Positions 55,329 through 63,757 of a DNA stretch of 64,000 bases are shown here, in pieces. The translations under genes were made by a program, and so were the position numbers. The stretch comes from Candidatus Kuenenia stuttgartensis (GTDB lineage: Bacteria; Planctomycetota; Planctomycetia; Pirellulales; UBA1268): positions 21,877-85,876 of the forward strand of contig CAMDDJ010000006.1 of assembly GCA_945891385.1 (NCBI GenBank), read 5' to 3'. Position 1 is the first letter of the stretch, and every line of letters starts with the position of its first letter. The notes under the pieces are model-generated. The model saw only the letters and a list, made by a program, of their open reading frames with translations, was not told where the DNA came from and did no database searches.

Positions 55329-56441
55329 TCAGCGAGGTGAGACCTGGTCGTTGCGACGGACCAGCCCGCGGACGAGGATGTCGCCCTCGGGATGGAGCAC
55401 CTCTTCGACATCGATCGGCGGTGTCTCGGGCAGCACCGGCAAGGGATCCCCCGCGCCGCCGAGAATCTTCGGCGCCGTGAAGGCGTAGACCTCGTCGACG
55501 AGCCCCCCGGCGAAGAAGGTGCCGAGGATGGCGGCGCCCCCTTCCACCAAGAGGTTCGTGAGCTTTCGCCGGCCGAGTTCGCTGAGCAAGGCCGCGACCC
55601 GAGCCTCGGGCTCCGGCTCCATCCCCTGCCAGACCTCGCAGCCGGCCTCCTCGAGTGCTGCGATCCGATCGGCCGTGGCACCCGGGCCGACCGCCACCAA
55701 GAGCGGCCACTCCCTGGCGGTCACCACCAAGCGACTGTCGGGCGGCAGCCGGGCGGTGCCGTCGAGCACGATCCGCAGGGCCCGCCGTGGCCCCTCGGGC
55801 CGGGCCGTCAGCAGCGGGTCGTCAGAGATCGCGGTGCCGATGCCGACGAGGATCGCATCGATCCGGCCGCGGAGGCCGTGGACGATCCGGAGTGACTCGG
55901 GCGAGGAGATCCAGCGGTCGCCTCCGGGAGGCGCGGCCAGTCGGCCGTCGAGGCTCATCGCCCACTTGGCGATCACCCAGGGGCGGCCGCCCGTCACGAG
56001 CATTCGAAAGGGCAAGGTCAGCCGCACCGCCTCGGCCTCGAGCAGGCCGATGTCGACGGCGATGCCGGCGGCCCGCAGGGCCGCGATCCCGCCGCCGTCC
56101 ACCTCCGGAAAAGGGTCGCCGGCCGCGACCACCACCCGCTGGACGCCGGCGGCGATGATCCGTTCCGTGCAGGGCGGTGTCTTGCCCTGATGGCAGCAAG
56201 GCTCGAGCGTCACGTAGAGCGTGCTGCCGCGGGCGGCTTCACCCGCGCGATCGAGCGCGAGGGCCTCGGCATGCGGCCCGCCGAACTGTTCGTGCCAGGC
56301 TTCCGCAATGATCGTGCCACCATCAGCCGGCGAAGCGACCACGGCGCCGACCATCGGGTTGGGCTCGACGAACCCTTCGCCCCGGCGGGCCAGGTCGAGG
56401 GCCTGCCTCATGGCCCGGCTATCGAACGGTGAAAACGGCAT
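55329..56441 (-). CDS. ribD: Bifunctional riboflavin biosynthesis deaminase/reductase
   Basis: A 370-aa two-domain protein. The deaminase half has VEPNPMVGAVVASP, the zinc motif HAEALALDRAG and EPCCHQGKTPPCTERII. The reductase half has PWVIAKWAMSLDGRLA, GDRWISSPESLRIVHGLRGR, DAILVGIGTAISDDPLLTAR, LLVEGGAAILGTFFAGGLVD and EVYAFTAPKILGG. Together they convert the 2,5-diaminopyrimidine intermediate to the ribityl-aminouracil phosphate. The length matches RibD. The nearby SEC-C-like gene ends 15 nt upstream of its start. Confidence 0.94.
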   Translation of the reverse strand: MPFSPFDSRAMRQALDLARRGEGFVEPNPMVGAVVASPADGGTIIAEAWHEQFGGPHAEALALDRAGEAARGSTLYVTLEPCCHQGKTPPCTERIIAAGVQRVVVAAGDPFPEVDGGGIAALRAAGIAVDIGLLEAEAVRLTLPFRMLVTGGRPWVIAKWAMSLDGRLAAPPGGDRWISSPESLRIVHGLRGRIDAILVGIGTAISDDPLLTARPEGPRRALRIVLDGTARLPPDSRLVVTAREWPLLVAVGPGATADRIAALEEAGCEVWQGMEPEPEARVAALLSELGRRKLTNLLVEGGAAILGTFFAGGLVDEVYAFTAPKILGGAGDPLPVLPETPPIDVEEVLHPEGDILVRGLVRRNDQVSPR

Positions 56442-56456
56442 CGGCAGCGATCCTGT

Positions 56457-58652
56457 TCAGCCCGGCGTCCAGATCTTCTTCTCACCACCGCCGCCCGCAG
56501 GCTGCTCGCCCCCGGGCGTCCAAAGCTTCCCGGCGGCTGCCGGTGGCGCCGATGCCGGACGGTTCGCCCCACCAGCGGCGGCCGAGCCGCCGGCGGCAGC
56601 GGCCGCCATCCCGCGGAGATCGACGCCTGCTTCGGCCAGCACCTCGGCCAAGGCCTCGAGCACTCGCTGATCGCGGCCGTGCTCGCGCCGCAGGTGGTCG
56701 AGCAGCCTGGAGGCCTCCGCTTCATCGCCCCGCTGCATCCGCACCCGAAACTCGAAGACGTCGAGCATGCCGTCGTTGGCAGACAGCTCTTTGGCGATCG
56801 TTCGCAAGGATGCGATCAGTTCGAGGCTGCGGAGCGTCGTCTCCGACGACTGGAGCGTTGCCCACAACACCTCCCACCGATCCTCGGCCATGGCATCGGT
56901 CCGGCTTGCAAGTGCGTCGCCGGCCCGTTCGGCCGCCCATTCGAAGCCGGCGTCGAGCGCCAGGAGAAACAGGCCACGGAGTTGCTCGGTCGGAATCGCG
57001 GCGAGGTCGAGCCGGTGCCACCGGGCCGGCGGCAGGCTGCCGAGCGGCTCCTGGGATTCGATCGTGGGCGGCATGGGCAGCCCGAGGGTCTGCCGCAGCC
57101 GTGTCCAAGCCGCCCGGAGATCCCGGCGGCGGGCCGTCGTTTCACCCTCGGCGATCAAAGCCTCGACGCGGCGGCTGCCTTCGCGATCCGACACGGCCTG
57201 ACGGGGGGTCTTGCCGAGGAGCTCGGGTAGGGGCAGGTCGGGCCAGACGGCGACCAAGCGGTCGGTGACCGCCTGCCGCTGCTGCTCAAGGATCGAGTCG
57301 ATGAAGGCCGGCTCCCCGACGGCGGCCGGTGGCGGCTGGGTGGCAGGCATCGGAGGCTTGAACTGCACACCCAAGAGCCACTGGGTGGGCGGAATCGAGG
57401 GCATCTCAACGGCTGTCTCGCCGGGCTCGAAACGGCAGCCGAGGAGTTCCGCAACGATCGGCACCGCCGCCTCGACGTCTGGCTCGAGGCCCTGCAGCAC
57501 CGCTTCTGGCTCCCGGTCGGTCTGCCGGCCGAACAGAAGCAGCGACGCCAGGAGCCGGGGCGGATGGGAAGCCGCAGCGGAGGCACGTTCGTAGACCCGC
57601 CATACCGACCGCGGCGGTGCCGCATTGCGGGTCACCCACGGCGACCGGTCGAAATCGATCGCGTCGCAGGCGGGATCATGCCGGAGCTTGTCTTCAAGTA
57701 GTTCCAGGGCTGTTACCCCTTCCTCTCCTATGGGGATGCCCAAGGCGGCGAGCCGACTGGCATACTTGATTCGTGGCGACCGCTCGGGATTGGCCTCTGT
57801 CTCGAGGGCGATCGCCCGCCCGGTGGCTTCGATCGCCTCGTCTCGCGATAGCCCTGGAAGATTGGCCAACGTCAGCCAGGCTTCGGCCGCCTCCATCGGC
57901 CGGGCCAGCATTTCGCAGAGCACGCCGATGTTGGTGAATAACTCGGGGCACGTGCCGGCGACGCCCTTGAGGCTGCGAAACGTCGTCAGGGCCTTCGAGA
58001 GCCGCCAGCTCCGCCCCTGCTGCAGTGCGGTCTCAAACTCGAACCGCCAGGGGCTGTCTCCGACCAACTCGACGAGGGGAAGCCGGGCACGCAGAGCGAC
58101 CGGTACCCCGGATGAACCGATGAAGGAGGCCAGCATCCGTCGCTCATCCTCCGTCGCCAGGCCCCGTTCTTCCAGCCAGTCGAGCAGCGACTGGGCGAAG
58201 CCCGGATGTCCCATCTGGGCGGCCGCCTGGGTGAGCGTCGCCGCGATGCGGACGAGTTCCGCCGGCGTTTCGCCCCCCTGCTCAACGGCCGCGGCTCGGG
58301 CCTTGTCGAAGAGCGCGGCTGCCTCCTGCATCTGATCCTGCATCGCAGCCATCACGGCCGCCTGACCCAGCGCCATCGGGTTCTCGGGGAACGCCGCCAG
58401 GAATTCCCGGCTGCTGACGATCGCCTCGTCGATCTTCTTGAGCGACAGCGCCAGCTTCGTCCGCGAGGCCATCAGGCAGGCACGTCCCGGATGCTTCTCC
58501 TCGAGCCGGCCGACCTGGTCGAACGCGGCCGTGATCTGCTCCCCCTCGATCAGCCGGCTGACCTGTTCCAGATCCCCGAGAATGTCGCTGCAGCAGAACT
58601 TGATCTTCTTGCCGGTGCCCCCCGGACAGAGGGCGTAGGTATCGAGGTCCAT
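56457..58652 (-). CDS. Planctomycete protein with degenerate SEC-C motif and repeat-like helices
   Basis: A 731-aa protein without a signal peptide. The N-terminus MDLDTYALCPGGTGKKIKFCC resembles the SEC-C zinc motif (CPCGSGKKYKxCC), but the second ligand is replaced by Gly. From about 30 there are TPR-like helices (AFDQVGRLEEKHPGRACLMA, EAIVSSREFLAAFPENPMAL, QMQEAAALFDKARAAAVEQG, FTNIGVLCEMLARPMEAAEA). The middle is helical with Pro-rich joins, and the C-terminal 60 aa are Ala/Gly-rich, ending KLWTPGGEQPAGGGGEKKIW. The role is unknown; SEC-C motifs often bind zinc or proteins. The C-terminal helical region is HLRREHGRDQRVLEALAEVL. Confidence 0.65.
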   Translation of the reverse strand: MDLDTYALCPGGTGKKIKFCCSDILGDLEQVSRLIEGEQITAAFDQVGRLEEKHPGRACLMASRTKLALSLKKIDEAIVSSREFLAAFPENPMALGQAAVMAAMQDQMQEAAALFDKARAAAVEQGGETPAELVRIAATLTQAAAQMGHPGFAQSLLDWLEERGLATEDERRMLASFIGSSGVPVALRARLPLVELVGDSPWRFEFETALQQGRSWRLSKALTTFRSLKGVAGTCPELFTNIGVLCEMLARPMEAAEAWLTLANLPGLSRDEAIEATGRAIALETEANPERSPRIKYASRLAALGIPIGEEGVTALELLEDKLRHDPACDAIDFDRSPWVTRNAAPPRSVWRVYERASAAASHPPRLLASLLLFGRQTDREPEAVLQGLEPDVEAAVPIVAELLGCRFEPGETAVEMPSIPPTQWLLGVQFKPPMPATQPPPAAVGEPAFIDSILEQQRQAVTDRLVAVWPDLPLPELLGKTPRQAVSDREGSRRVEALIAEGETTARRRDLRAAWTRLRQTLGLPMPPTIESQEPLGSLPPARWHRLDLAAIPTEQLRGLFLLALDAGFEWAAERAGDALASRTDAMAEDRWEVLWATLQSSETTLRSLELIASLRTIAKELSANDGMLDVFEFRVRMQRGDEAEASRLLDHLRREHGRDQRVLEALAEVLAEAGVDLRGMAAAAAGGSAAAGGANRPASAPPAAAGKLWTPGGEQPAGGGGEKKIWTPG

Positions 58653-58847
58653 GCGGGGTCGTATGCTCCAGAAGCCTTCCGGGAGGGAATTCTTCAATGT
58701 AGCAGACCATGCCTCCGGTTTGCCCGCCCGACGGTTGCCCCGGCCCGGGCCGCGACGGCATACTTTCGCGGGAACGATGCGACGGTGGGCGGCCGCCGCG
58801 ACGAGTCGCCACCGCGGCGGTTCGTTCGGTCCTGCGGATCCCATTCC

Positions 58848-60245
58848 GTGCAGCAGCCCCGTATTATCATCATCGATCCGGACGGACCGGCCGGGCTCCC
58901 CTACGGCCGACTGCTCGCCCGGCTTCAGCCGCTCGATGTACGCGTCGAACGATCGCTGGAGGCGGCCCTGGGCTCGATCACCCGGGACCCATGGGATCTG
59001 GGCGTGATCGCCGCCCGGTCGGGACCGCGGGCCGACACCCTGCACGCCGCGGTGCGCGCGGCCGATCCCCAACTGCCGGTCGTAGTGCTCGATCCGAAAC
59101 CCACGGTCGACACCGCCCGGGCCTGCCTCCAGGCCGGAGCCTGCGACTACCTCGACCTGGCCGCCGCCGAGAACGAACTCGAGGATTCGCTGGCCAGGCT
59201 GCTGAGCGGGTCCCGCCGCCGGGCAGCCGAGGAAGTCCTCCGTCGAGCGGTCGAACGGCCGTATTCATTTGGAGAGTTTCTCGGCGAGAGCCCGGCGATG
59301 CAGCAGGTCTACTCGGTGATCGATCGCGTGGCCAGCAGTTCGGTCGACGTGCTCGTCACCGGTGAGACTGGCACGGGCAAGGAACTCGTCGCGCGGGCGA
59401 TCCACAGCCGCAGCCGCCGAGCCACTGGCCCGTTCGTCCCCGTGGACTGCGGTGCGATCCCCGACACGCTGATGGAGAGCGAGCTCTTCGGACACGAACG
59501 GGGTGCCTTCACCGGGGCCGATGCCCGCCGGATGGGCCTTGTCGAGTTCGCCGACGGTGGCACGCTGTTTCTCGATGAGGTCGGGGAGCTGCCCCTGCCG
59601 CTCCAGGCCAAGCTGCTCCGGGTGCTCCAGGAGCGCCGGGTCCGCCGCGTGGGCGCACGGCAGGAGAATCCGGTCGATGTGCGGGTGGTCGCCGCCACCT
59701 CGCGGCCCGTCGAGCGAATGATGGAGCAGGGCGGGTTTCGCCGCGACCTCTACTACCGGATCGCCGTCGTGCGGATCGACCTGCCGCCGCTGCGAAACCG
59801 CGGCGACGACATCGGGCTCTTGGCCGAGTGGTTCGCCAACCGGGCCGCACAGGAGATGGGGCGTCCACCCGGCGGGCTCTCGACCGACGCCTACCAGGTG
59901 CTCAAGAGCTACCCGTGGCCGGGCAACGTCCGGGAGTTGCAGAACGTGGTCCGCCGGGCGATCGCCATGACCCGCGCACCGACGGCCGGCGTCGACGACC
60001 TGCCCGACGAACTCGTAGCGGCGGCCGGCCGGTCGTCCGACCCCGAGGCCGGCGGGATCGGCTTCTTCGCGCGGCGGGCCGAGCATGTGGCCCGCTTTGA
60101 GAGGCAGTACCTCGCCGAACTCCTCTCCCGCCATGGCGGTGACGTCTCGGCCGCGGCCCGCGAGGCGAGGATGCCCCGCGGAACCCTCTACCGACTGCTC
60201 AAAGGCCACGCGCTCGACCCCAACTCCTTCCGGGCCGGCTCCTGA
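58848..60245 (+). CDS. Sigma54-dependent activator with a degenerate receiver domain
   Basis: A 465-aa regulator. The N-terminal fold ([20 protein letters not shown] to [20 protein letters not shown]) has receiver-like spacing, but at the phosphoacceptor position LGVIAARSG has no Asp. The AAA+ domain is intact: [55 protein letters not shown] and [20 protein letters not shown]. The C-terminal Fis-type HTH is [20 protein letters not shown]. Start: GTG at 58848, chosen because the conserved PRIIIID follows; the Shine-Dalgarno is weak. It diverges from the SEC-C-like gene. Probably activated by something other than phosphorylation of that Asp, by inference. Confidence 0.84.
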   Translation: MQQPRIIIIDPDGPAGLPYGRLLARLQPLDVRVERSLEAALGSITRDPWDLGVIAARSGPRADTLHAAVRAADPQLPVVVLDPKPTVDTARACLQAGACDYLDLAAAENELEDSLARLLSGSRRRAAEEVLRRAVERPYSFGEFLGESPAMQQVYSVIDRVASSSVDVLVTGETGTGKELVARAIHSRSRRATGPFVPVDCGAIPDTLMESELFGHERGAFTGADARRMGLVEFADGGTLFLDEVGELPLPLQAKLLRVLQERRVRRVGARQENPVDVRVVAATSRPVERMMEQGGFRRDLYYRIAVVRIDLPPLRNRGDDIGLLAEWFANRAAQEMGRPPGGLSTDAYQVLKSYPWPGNVRELQNVVRRAIAMTRAPTAGVDDLPDELVAAAGRSSDPEAGGIGFFARRAEHVARFERQYLAELLSRHGGDVSAAAREARMPRGTLYRLLKGHALDPNSFRAGS

Positions 60246-60287
60246 CACGGGATTGGCACCCGTCGGGAGGTGGCCTCGAGTCGCCCT

Positions 60288-60293
60288 ATACTG
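60288..60293 (+). promoter_or_regulatory. Possible -10 box of the ABM/Fe-ADH operon
   Basis: TATACT lies 23 nt before the ATG at 60316, with a GGGAGA site between. No -35 match is clear. The same TATACT occurs at 61793 before the EF-hand lipoprotein gene. Confidence 0.35.
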
Positions 60294-60315
60294 CCGAACT
60301 CCGGGAGATCCATCG

Positions 60316-60621
60316 ATGCACATCGTCCATGTCTTCGTTCATGTGAAGCCCGGCCACGAGGCCGACTTCGAGCGCGCCACGCTTGAGAACGCTCAGGCCA
60401 GCCTCACCGAGCCGGGCGTGGCCCGGTTCGACGTGATCCGCCAGCAGGAGGATCCAGCGCGGTTCGTGCTCGTCGAGGTCTACCGGTCGCCGGATGCTGC
60501 GGCGGCCCATAAAGAGACGCCGCACTATGCCCGGTGGAGGGATACGGTCGCCGCGTGGATGGCCGAGCCCCGCTCGAGCGTGAAATACGTCAATCTCCAC
60601 CCCGACGACGCGGGCTGGTGA
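60316..60621 (+). CDS. ABM-domain protein (antibiotic biosynthesis monooxygenase family)
   Basis: A 101-aa small protein. [40 protein letters not shown] and [20 protein letters not shown] followed by [20 protein letters not shown] are ABM fold features (ferredoxin-like dimer, LsrG-like). Such proteins oxidise, isomerise or degrade quinones, aldehydes and signal molecules; substrate unknown. Overlaps the next gene by one base, so a functional link with the alcohol dehydrogenase is likely. ATG at 60316 has GGGAGA upstream. Confidence 0.82.
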   Translation: MHIVHVFVHVKPGHEADFERATLENAQASLTEPGVARFDVIRQQEDPARFVLVEVYRSPDAAAAHKETPHYARWRDTVAAWMAEPRSSVKYVNLHPDDAGW

Positions 60622-61781
60622 TGATCCGAAGCTTCGAGTTCGCGACGGCCGGGCGGATCACCTTCGGATCGGGTAGTCGGCGTGGGCTGGGCGAGGTGGT
60701 CGCTGCGGCTGGCCACCGGGTGCTGGTCGTGGCGAGCGGGACCGAACGGCATGCCGACTGGCTGCCGGCCGCCCTTGAGGAGGCTGGGCTCGTGCCGACG
60801 GCGTGGCCTGTGACGGGTGAGCCCACGATCGATCTCGTGACCCGCGGGGCAGCCCATGCCCGAGACGCAGGCTGCGACGTCGTGCTCGGCATCGGTGGCG
60901 GCAGCTGCCTCGACGCGGCCAAGGCGATCGCGGCGCTGGCGGTGCAGCCACACGGTCCGCTCGACTACCTGGAGGTGATCGGAGCGGGCCGCTCGCTCGA
61001 CGAGCAGCCGCTCCCCTGCATCGCCGTCCCGACCACCGCCGGCACCGGGGCCGAAGTGACGAAGAACGCCGTCCTGGGGAGTCCAGCGCACCGCGTGAAG
61101 GTGAGCCTCCGGCATCCGGCGATGCTGCCCCGGACCGCGATCGTCGATCCCGAACTCACGCTCTCGCTGCCGCGGGCGATCACGGCGGCGACAGGACTCG
61201 ACGCCCTGACACAGCTGATCGAGCCCTTCGTGTCTCCCCGAGCCAATCCGCTGACCGACGGATTCTGCCGGGAGGGACTTACGCGCATCCGGAGCGCACT
61301 GCCCACGGTGCTCCAGAGTCCGTACGACCTGGCCGCCCGCACGGACATGAGCCTGGCGAGCCTGCTCGGCGGCCTCGCCCTAGCCAACGCGGGGCTGGGG
61401 GCCGTGCACGGCCTGGCAGGTCCGCTCGGCGGCATGCTGCCCGCTCCACACGGGAGCCTGTGCGGCATCCTGCTCCCGGGAGTGATGGAGGCGAACATTG
61501 CAGCCTTGAAGCGAGCCGGCAGCCCCACCGCCGCGCTCGACCGCTACCGCGACGTCGCTCGCCTGCTCACCGGCCGACCGGATGCCGAGCCCGCCGACGG
61601 CACGGCCTGGGTGCGGGGGGTCGTGGCCGGCTCAGACCTGCCCGGCCTCGCCGCCTTCGGGCTGACGGAGGAGGATATTCCCGAAGCAGTCGCCAAGTCT
61701 CAGCGGTCCAGCAGCATGAAGGCCAACCCGGTGCTCCTGACCGACGAGGCCCTCGGGACGCTCCTGCAAGACGCGTGCTGA
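60621..61781 (+). CDS. Iron-containing alcohol dehydrogenase family protein
   Basis: A 386-aa group III dehydrogenase. GRITFGSGSRRGLGEVVAAA, the NAD loop VVLGIGGGSCLDAAKAIAAL, IAVPTTAGTGAEVTKNAVLG, and metal-site segments GLDALTQLIEPFVS, GAVHGLAGPLGGML and LPAPHGSL. The Asp and the two later His ligands are present; the His normally in DALTHALE is Gln here. This occurs in some subfamilies as I recall, so it may not be inactive. It likely interconverts an alcohol and aldehyde (or ketone); substrate unknown. It is coupled to the ABM gene. Confidence 0.82.
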   Translation: MIRSFEFATAGRITFGSGSRRGLGEVVAAAGHRVLVVASGTERHADWLPAALEEAGLVPTAWPVTGEPTIDLVTRGAAHARDAGCDVVLGIGGGSCLDAAKAIAALAVQPHGPLDYLEVIGAGRSLDEQPLPCIAVPTTAGTGAEVTKNAVLGSPAHRVKVSLRHPAMLPRTAIVDPELTLSLPRAITAATGLDALTQLIEPFVSPRANPLTDGFCREGLTRIRSALPTVLQSPYDLAARTDMSLASLLGGLALANAGLGAVHGLAGPLGGMLPAPHGSLCGILLPGVMEANIAALKRAGSPTAALDRYRDVARLLTGRPDAEPADGTAWVRGVVAGSDLPGLAAFGLTEEDIPEAVAKSQRSSSMKANPVLLTDEALGTLLQDAC

Positions 61782-61792
61782 ATGGCGGCGTC

Positions 61793-61798
61793 TATACT
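61793..61798 (+). promoter_or_regulatory. Possible -10 box of the EF-hand lipoprotein gene
   Basis: TATACT lies 37 nt before the ATG at 61835, 12 nt after the Fe-ADH stop. No clear -35 element is present. Confidence 0.3.
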
Positions 61799-61834
61799 CG
61801 CATCCGGCATTCGACCCCGTTCGGAGTGATCTCC

Positions 61835-62461
61835 ATGTCTCGTGATACGCATTTCTCGGCGGGCTGGATGGTCGTGGCCTGGCCTGCCCTGGCCGTAGCC
61901 GTCAATGGCTGCAGCAGCCGCCCCGCCCGGCTGACACCTCCTTCGATCAGCCCGGCGGGTATCGCCGCAGCACTGATCAAGCCCGCTGACGCCGATAATG
62001 ATGGCGTGCTCGCGGGGGACGAGTTCGCCCAGGTGCCGGTTCTCGCCAGCCTGCTTCCGCGGTTCGATGGCAACGGGGATGGCCGGCTTGCCCAAGCCGA
62101 ACTCGAGAGTTGGCTCCAGGCCGTCCGCGACTCCCGCGTGGCCGTCACCTCGTTCACGGCGATCGTTCGCCACCGGGGGAAGCCCGTGACCGGGGCCACC
62201 CTCACGATCGACCCCTTGCCTCCGTTCAAAGACTCGATTCAGAAGGCCGAAGGGCAGACCGACGACCGCGGCCGCACGAGCCCGGCGATTCCCGGGGCGG
62301 CCTATCCCGGTGTGAACTGCGGCATCTACGCGGTGCGGATCGAAGGGGCGGGGTCCGACGGCGAACCTTTGCCCGCGAAGTACAACGCCGAGACCACGCT
62401 CGGACTCGCCGTCGGAGCCGGACTCCCGCCCGACGGGGCGGCGGTGTTCGACCTCGACTGA
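61835..62461 (+). CDS. EF-hand lipoprotein
   Basis: A 208-aa protein with signal peptide MVVAWPALAVAVNGCSSRP and lipobox VNGC. Two calcium-binding EF-hand loops follow: DADNDGVLAGDEF (about residues 51-63) and DGNGDGRLAQAEL (about 78-90). The C-terminal half (VAVTSFTAIVRHRGKPVTGA, TLTIDPLPPFKDSIQKAEGQ, TDDRGRTSPAIPG) is beta-rich and resembles transthyretin-like domains. It may be a cell-surface calcium-dependent protein. The gene converges on the DUF1559 gene. Confidence 0.72.
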   Translation: MSRDTHFSAGWMVVAWPALAVAVNGCSSRPARLTPPSISPAGIAAALIKPADADNDGVLAGDEFAQVPVLASLLPRFDGNGDGRLAQAELESWLQAVRDSRVAVTSFTAIVRHRGKPVTGATLTIDPLPPFKDSIQKAEGQTDDRGRTSPAIPGAAYPGVNCGIYAVRIEGAGSDGEPLPAKYNAETTLGLAVGAGLPPDGAAVFDLD

Positions 62462-62530
62462 CGCGGCCCCGAGACAGCTGGGGCGAATCGTTCGCAACGT
62501 GCGAAACGAAGAGCCCACGTTGACCGAAGG

Positions 62531-62608
62531 CTTGGGGGTCGGCGAACGCTCGCGGAGCAATCGGGGCGTATCCTCGCCCGCGACGCGACTTTTGCCGCCC
62601 CCGAGCCG
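62531..62608 (-). repeat. Family C repeat, copy 5 (inverted)
   Basis: GGGGGTCGGCGAACGCTCGC begins and TTTTGCCGCCCCCGAGCCGG ends the block on the plus strand. It is followed by GCACAGCTGAGTCGATCTCG, a spacer repeated after copy 6. Confidence 0.88.
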
Positions 62609-62628
62609 GCACAGCTGAGTCGATCTCG

Positions 62629-62710
62629 AGGCTCGGGGGTCGGCGAACGCTCGCGGAGCAATCGGGGCGTATCCTCGCCCGCGACGCGACTTTTGCCGTC
62701 CCCGAGCCGG
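62629..62710 (-). repeat. Family C repeat, copy 6 (inverted)
   Basis: The same block starting GCTCGGGGGTCGGCGAACGC and ending TTTTGCCGTCCCCGAGCCGG. With copy 5 and the GCTGAGTCGATCTCG spacer it forms two units with a period of about 101 nt, comparable to the 100-nt array after pheT. Confidence 0.88.
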
Positions 62711-62737
62711 TGCGGCTGAGTCGATCTCGAATCCCTG

Positions 62738-63754
62738 CTACGGGATCTCGGCCGATCGTCCGTCGGCCCGGTCGCCGAGGTCGCGATGGATCGCTGGGGC
62801 GATCGACTGGCTCACCGGCCGGGTCGAGCCGTCGGCCATCGCCATGATGAAGATGCCGGCATGGCTGCTACCGAAGCTCCAGGAGAGCTCGAGGCCGGGC
62901 GTGTCCTGGGCCACGGGGCAGGCTCCGATCTCAGTCCAGCCCTGAGGGTCGTAGTCGTCGCCCACGAACAGGCTGTGGTCGTCGGAGGGATCCCGCCCCG
63001 TTTCATAGTTGTCCGGGTTCAGATACTTCTCGCCCAGGAGATACGTCTTCGACGTGCCGTCGGAGATCTGGGAGAGCCGCACCTCGCTCCGCTGAAAGAA
63101 AAGCCCGTTGCTGCCGGCCATGTCGTCGAAGCCACGTCCAGCCAGGGCGTCGGCCATGCCTCCCGGGCCCGTACCCCACATGATCCGCACCGACCCTGCG
63201 TTGGCCTTGTAGTCGTTGCGGTTGGTCTCATACCCGGGCTGGTTCTGCCGCGGCGCCGTGGCGTTGTAAAGCGGCGTTCGATTGCTCGCGTAAATCGGCG
63301 TCGGGTAGTTTCGCACGGCCCGCCGGCTGGGACAGATAAAGAGCGACACGGGCGTGCTGCACGCCAGCGCCGCCTGCCGCATCTGGGCCGCCGTGACTCG
63401 GTCGGGCTCGCCATCCGAAGCCATCTCGAAGAGCAGTTCGTTCTCGGCGAAGGGCAGAATGCTGAAGCCCCAGCTGCCCGGCTGGTCCCGGCCAAACCCG
63501 CGGTCGGGATCGCCCGTCCATGACCAGCCCCAGCCTCCGGACGGCAGAAAGTTGCGCTTGTCGACGTGGAGCAGGCAGGCGAGCGCCTGCTGCCGCACGT
63601 TGTTGCTGCACTGGGTTCGACGAGCAGCCTCGCGGGCACTCTGCACCGCCGGGAGCAAGAGTCCGATCAGGGTCGCGATGATCGCGATCACGACCAAGAG
63701 CTCCACCAGGGTGAAGCCCGGCCGCCTGAAGGCACGACGGTTTCGCTGCGGCAT
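62738..63754 (-). CDS. DUF1559-domain prepilin-like protein
   Basis: A 338-aa protein. The N-terminal prepilin signal is [20 protein letters not shown], with cleavage after Gly and a single hydrophobic helix, followed by [20 protein letters not shown], the DUF1559 hallmark. The remainder has [58 protein letters not shown] and [20 protein letters not shown], all characteristic of DUF1559 (also called SBP_bac_10), a family highly expanded in planctomycetes. Function unknown. It starts 3 nt after the stop of the PEP-CTERM gene to its right, so they are probably cotranscribed. Confidence 0.9.
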   Translation of the reverse strand: MPQRNRRAFRRPGFTLVELLVVIAIIATLIGLLLPAVQSAREAARRTQCSNNVRQQALACLLHVDKRNFLPSGGWGWSWTGDPDRGFGRDQPGSWGFSILPFAENELLFEMASDGEPDRVTAAQMRQAALACSTPVSLFICPSRRAVRNYPTPIYASNRTPLYNATAPRQNQPGYETNRNDYKANAGSVRIMWGTGPGGMADALAGRGFDDMAGSNGLFFQRSEVRLSQISDGTSKTYLLGEKYLNPDNYETGRDPSDDHSLFVGDDYDPQGWTEIGACPVAQDTPGLELSWSFGSSHAGIFIMAMADGSTRPVSQSIAPAIHRDLGDRADGRSAEIP

Positions 63755-63757
63755 GGC

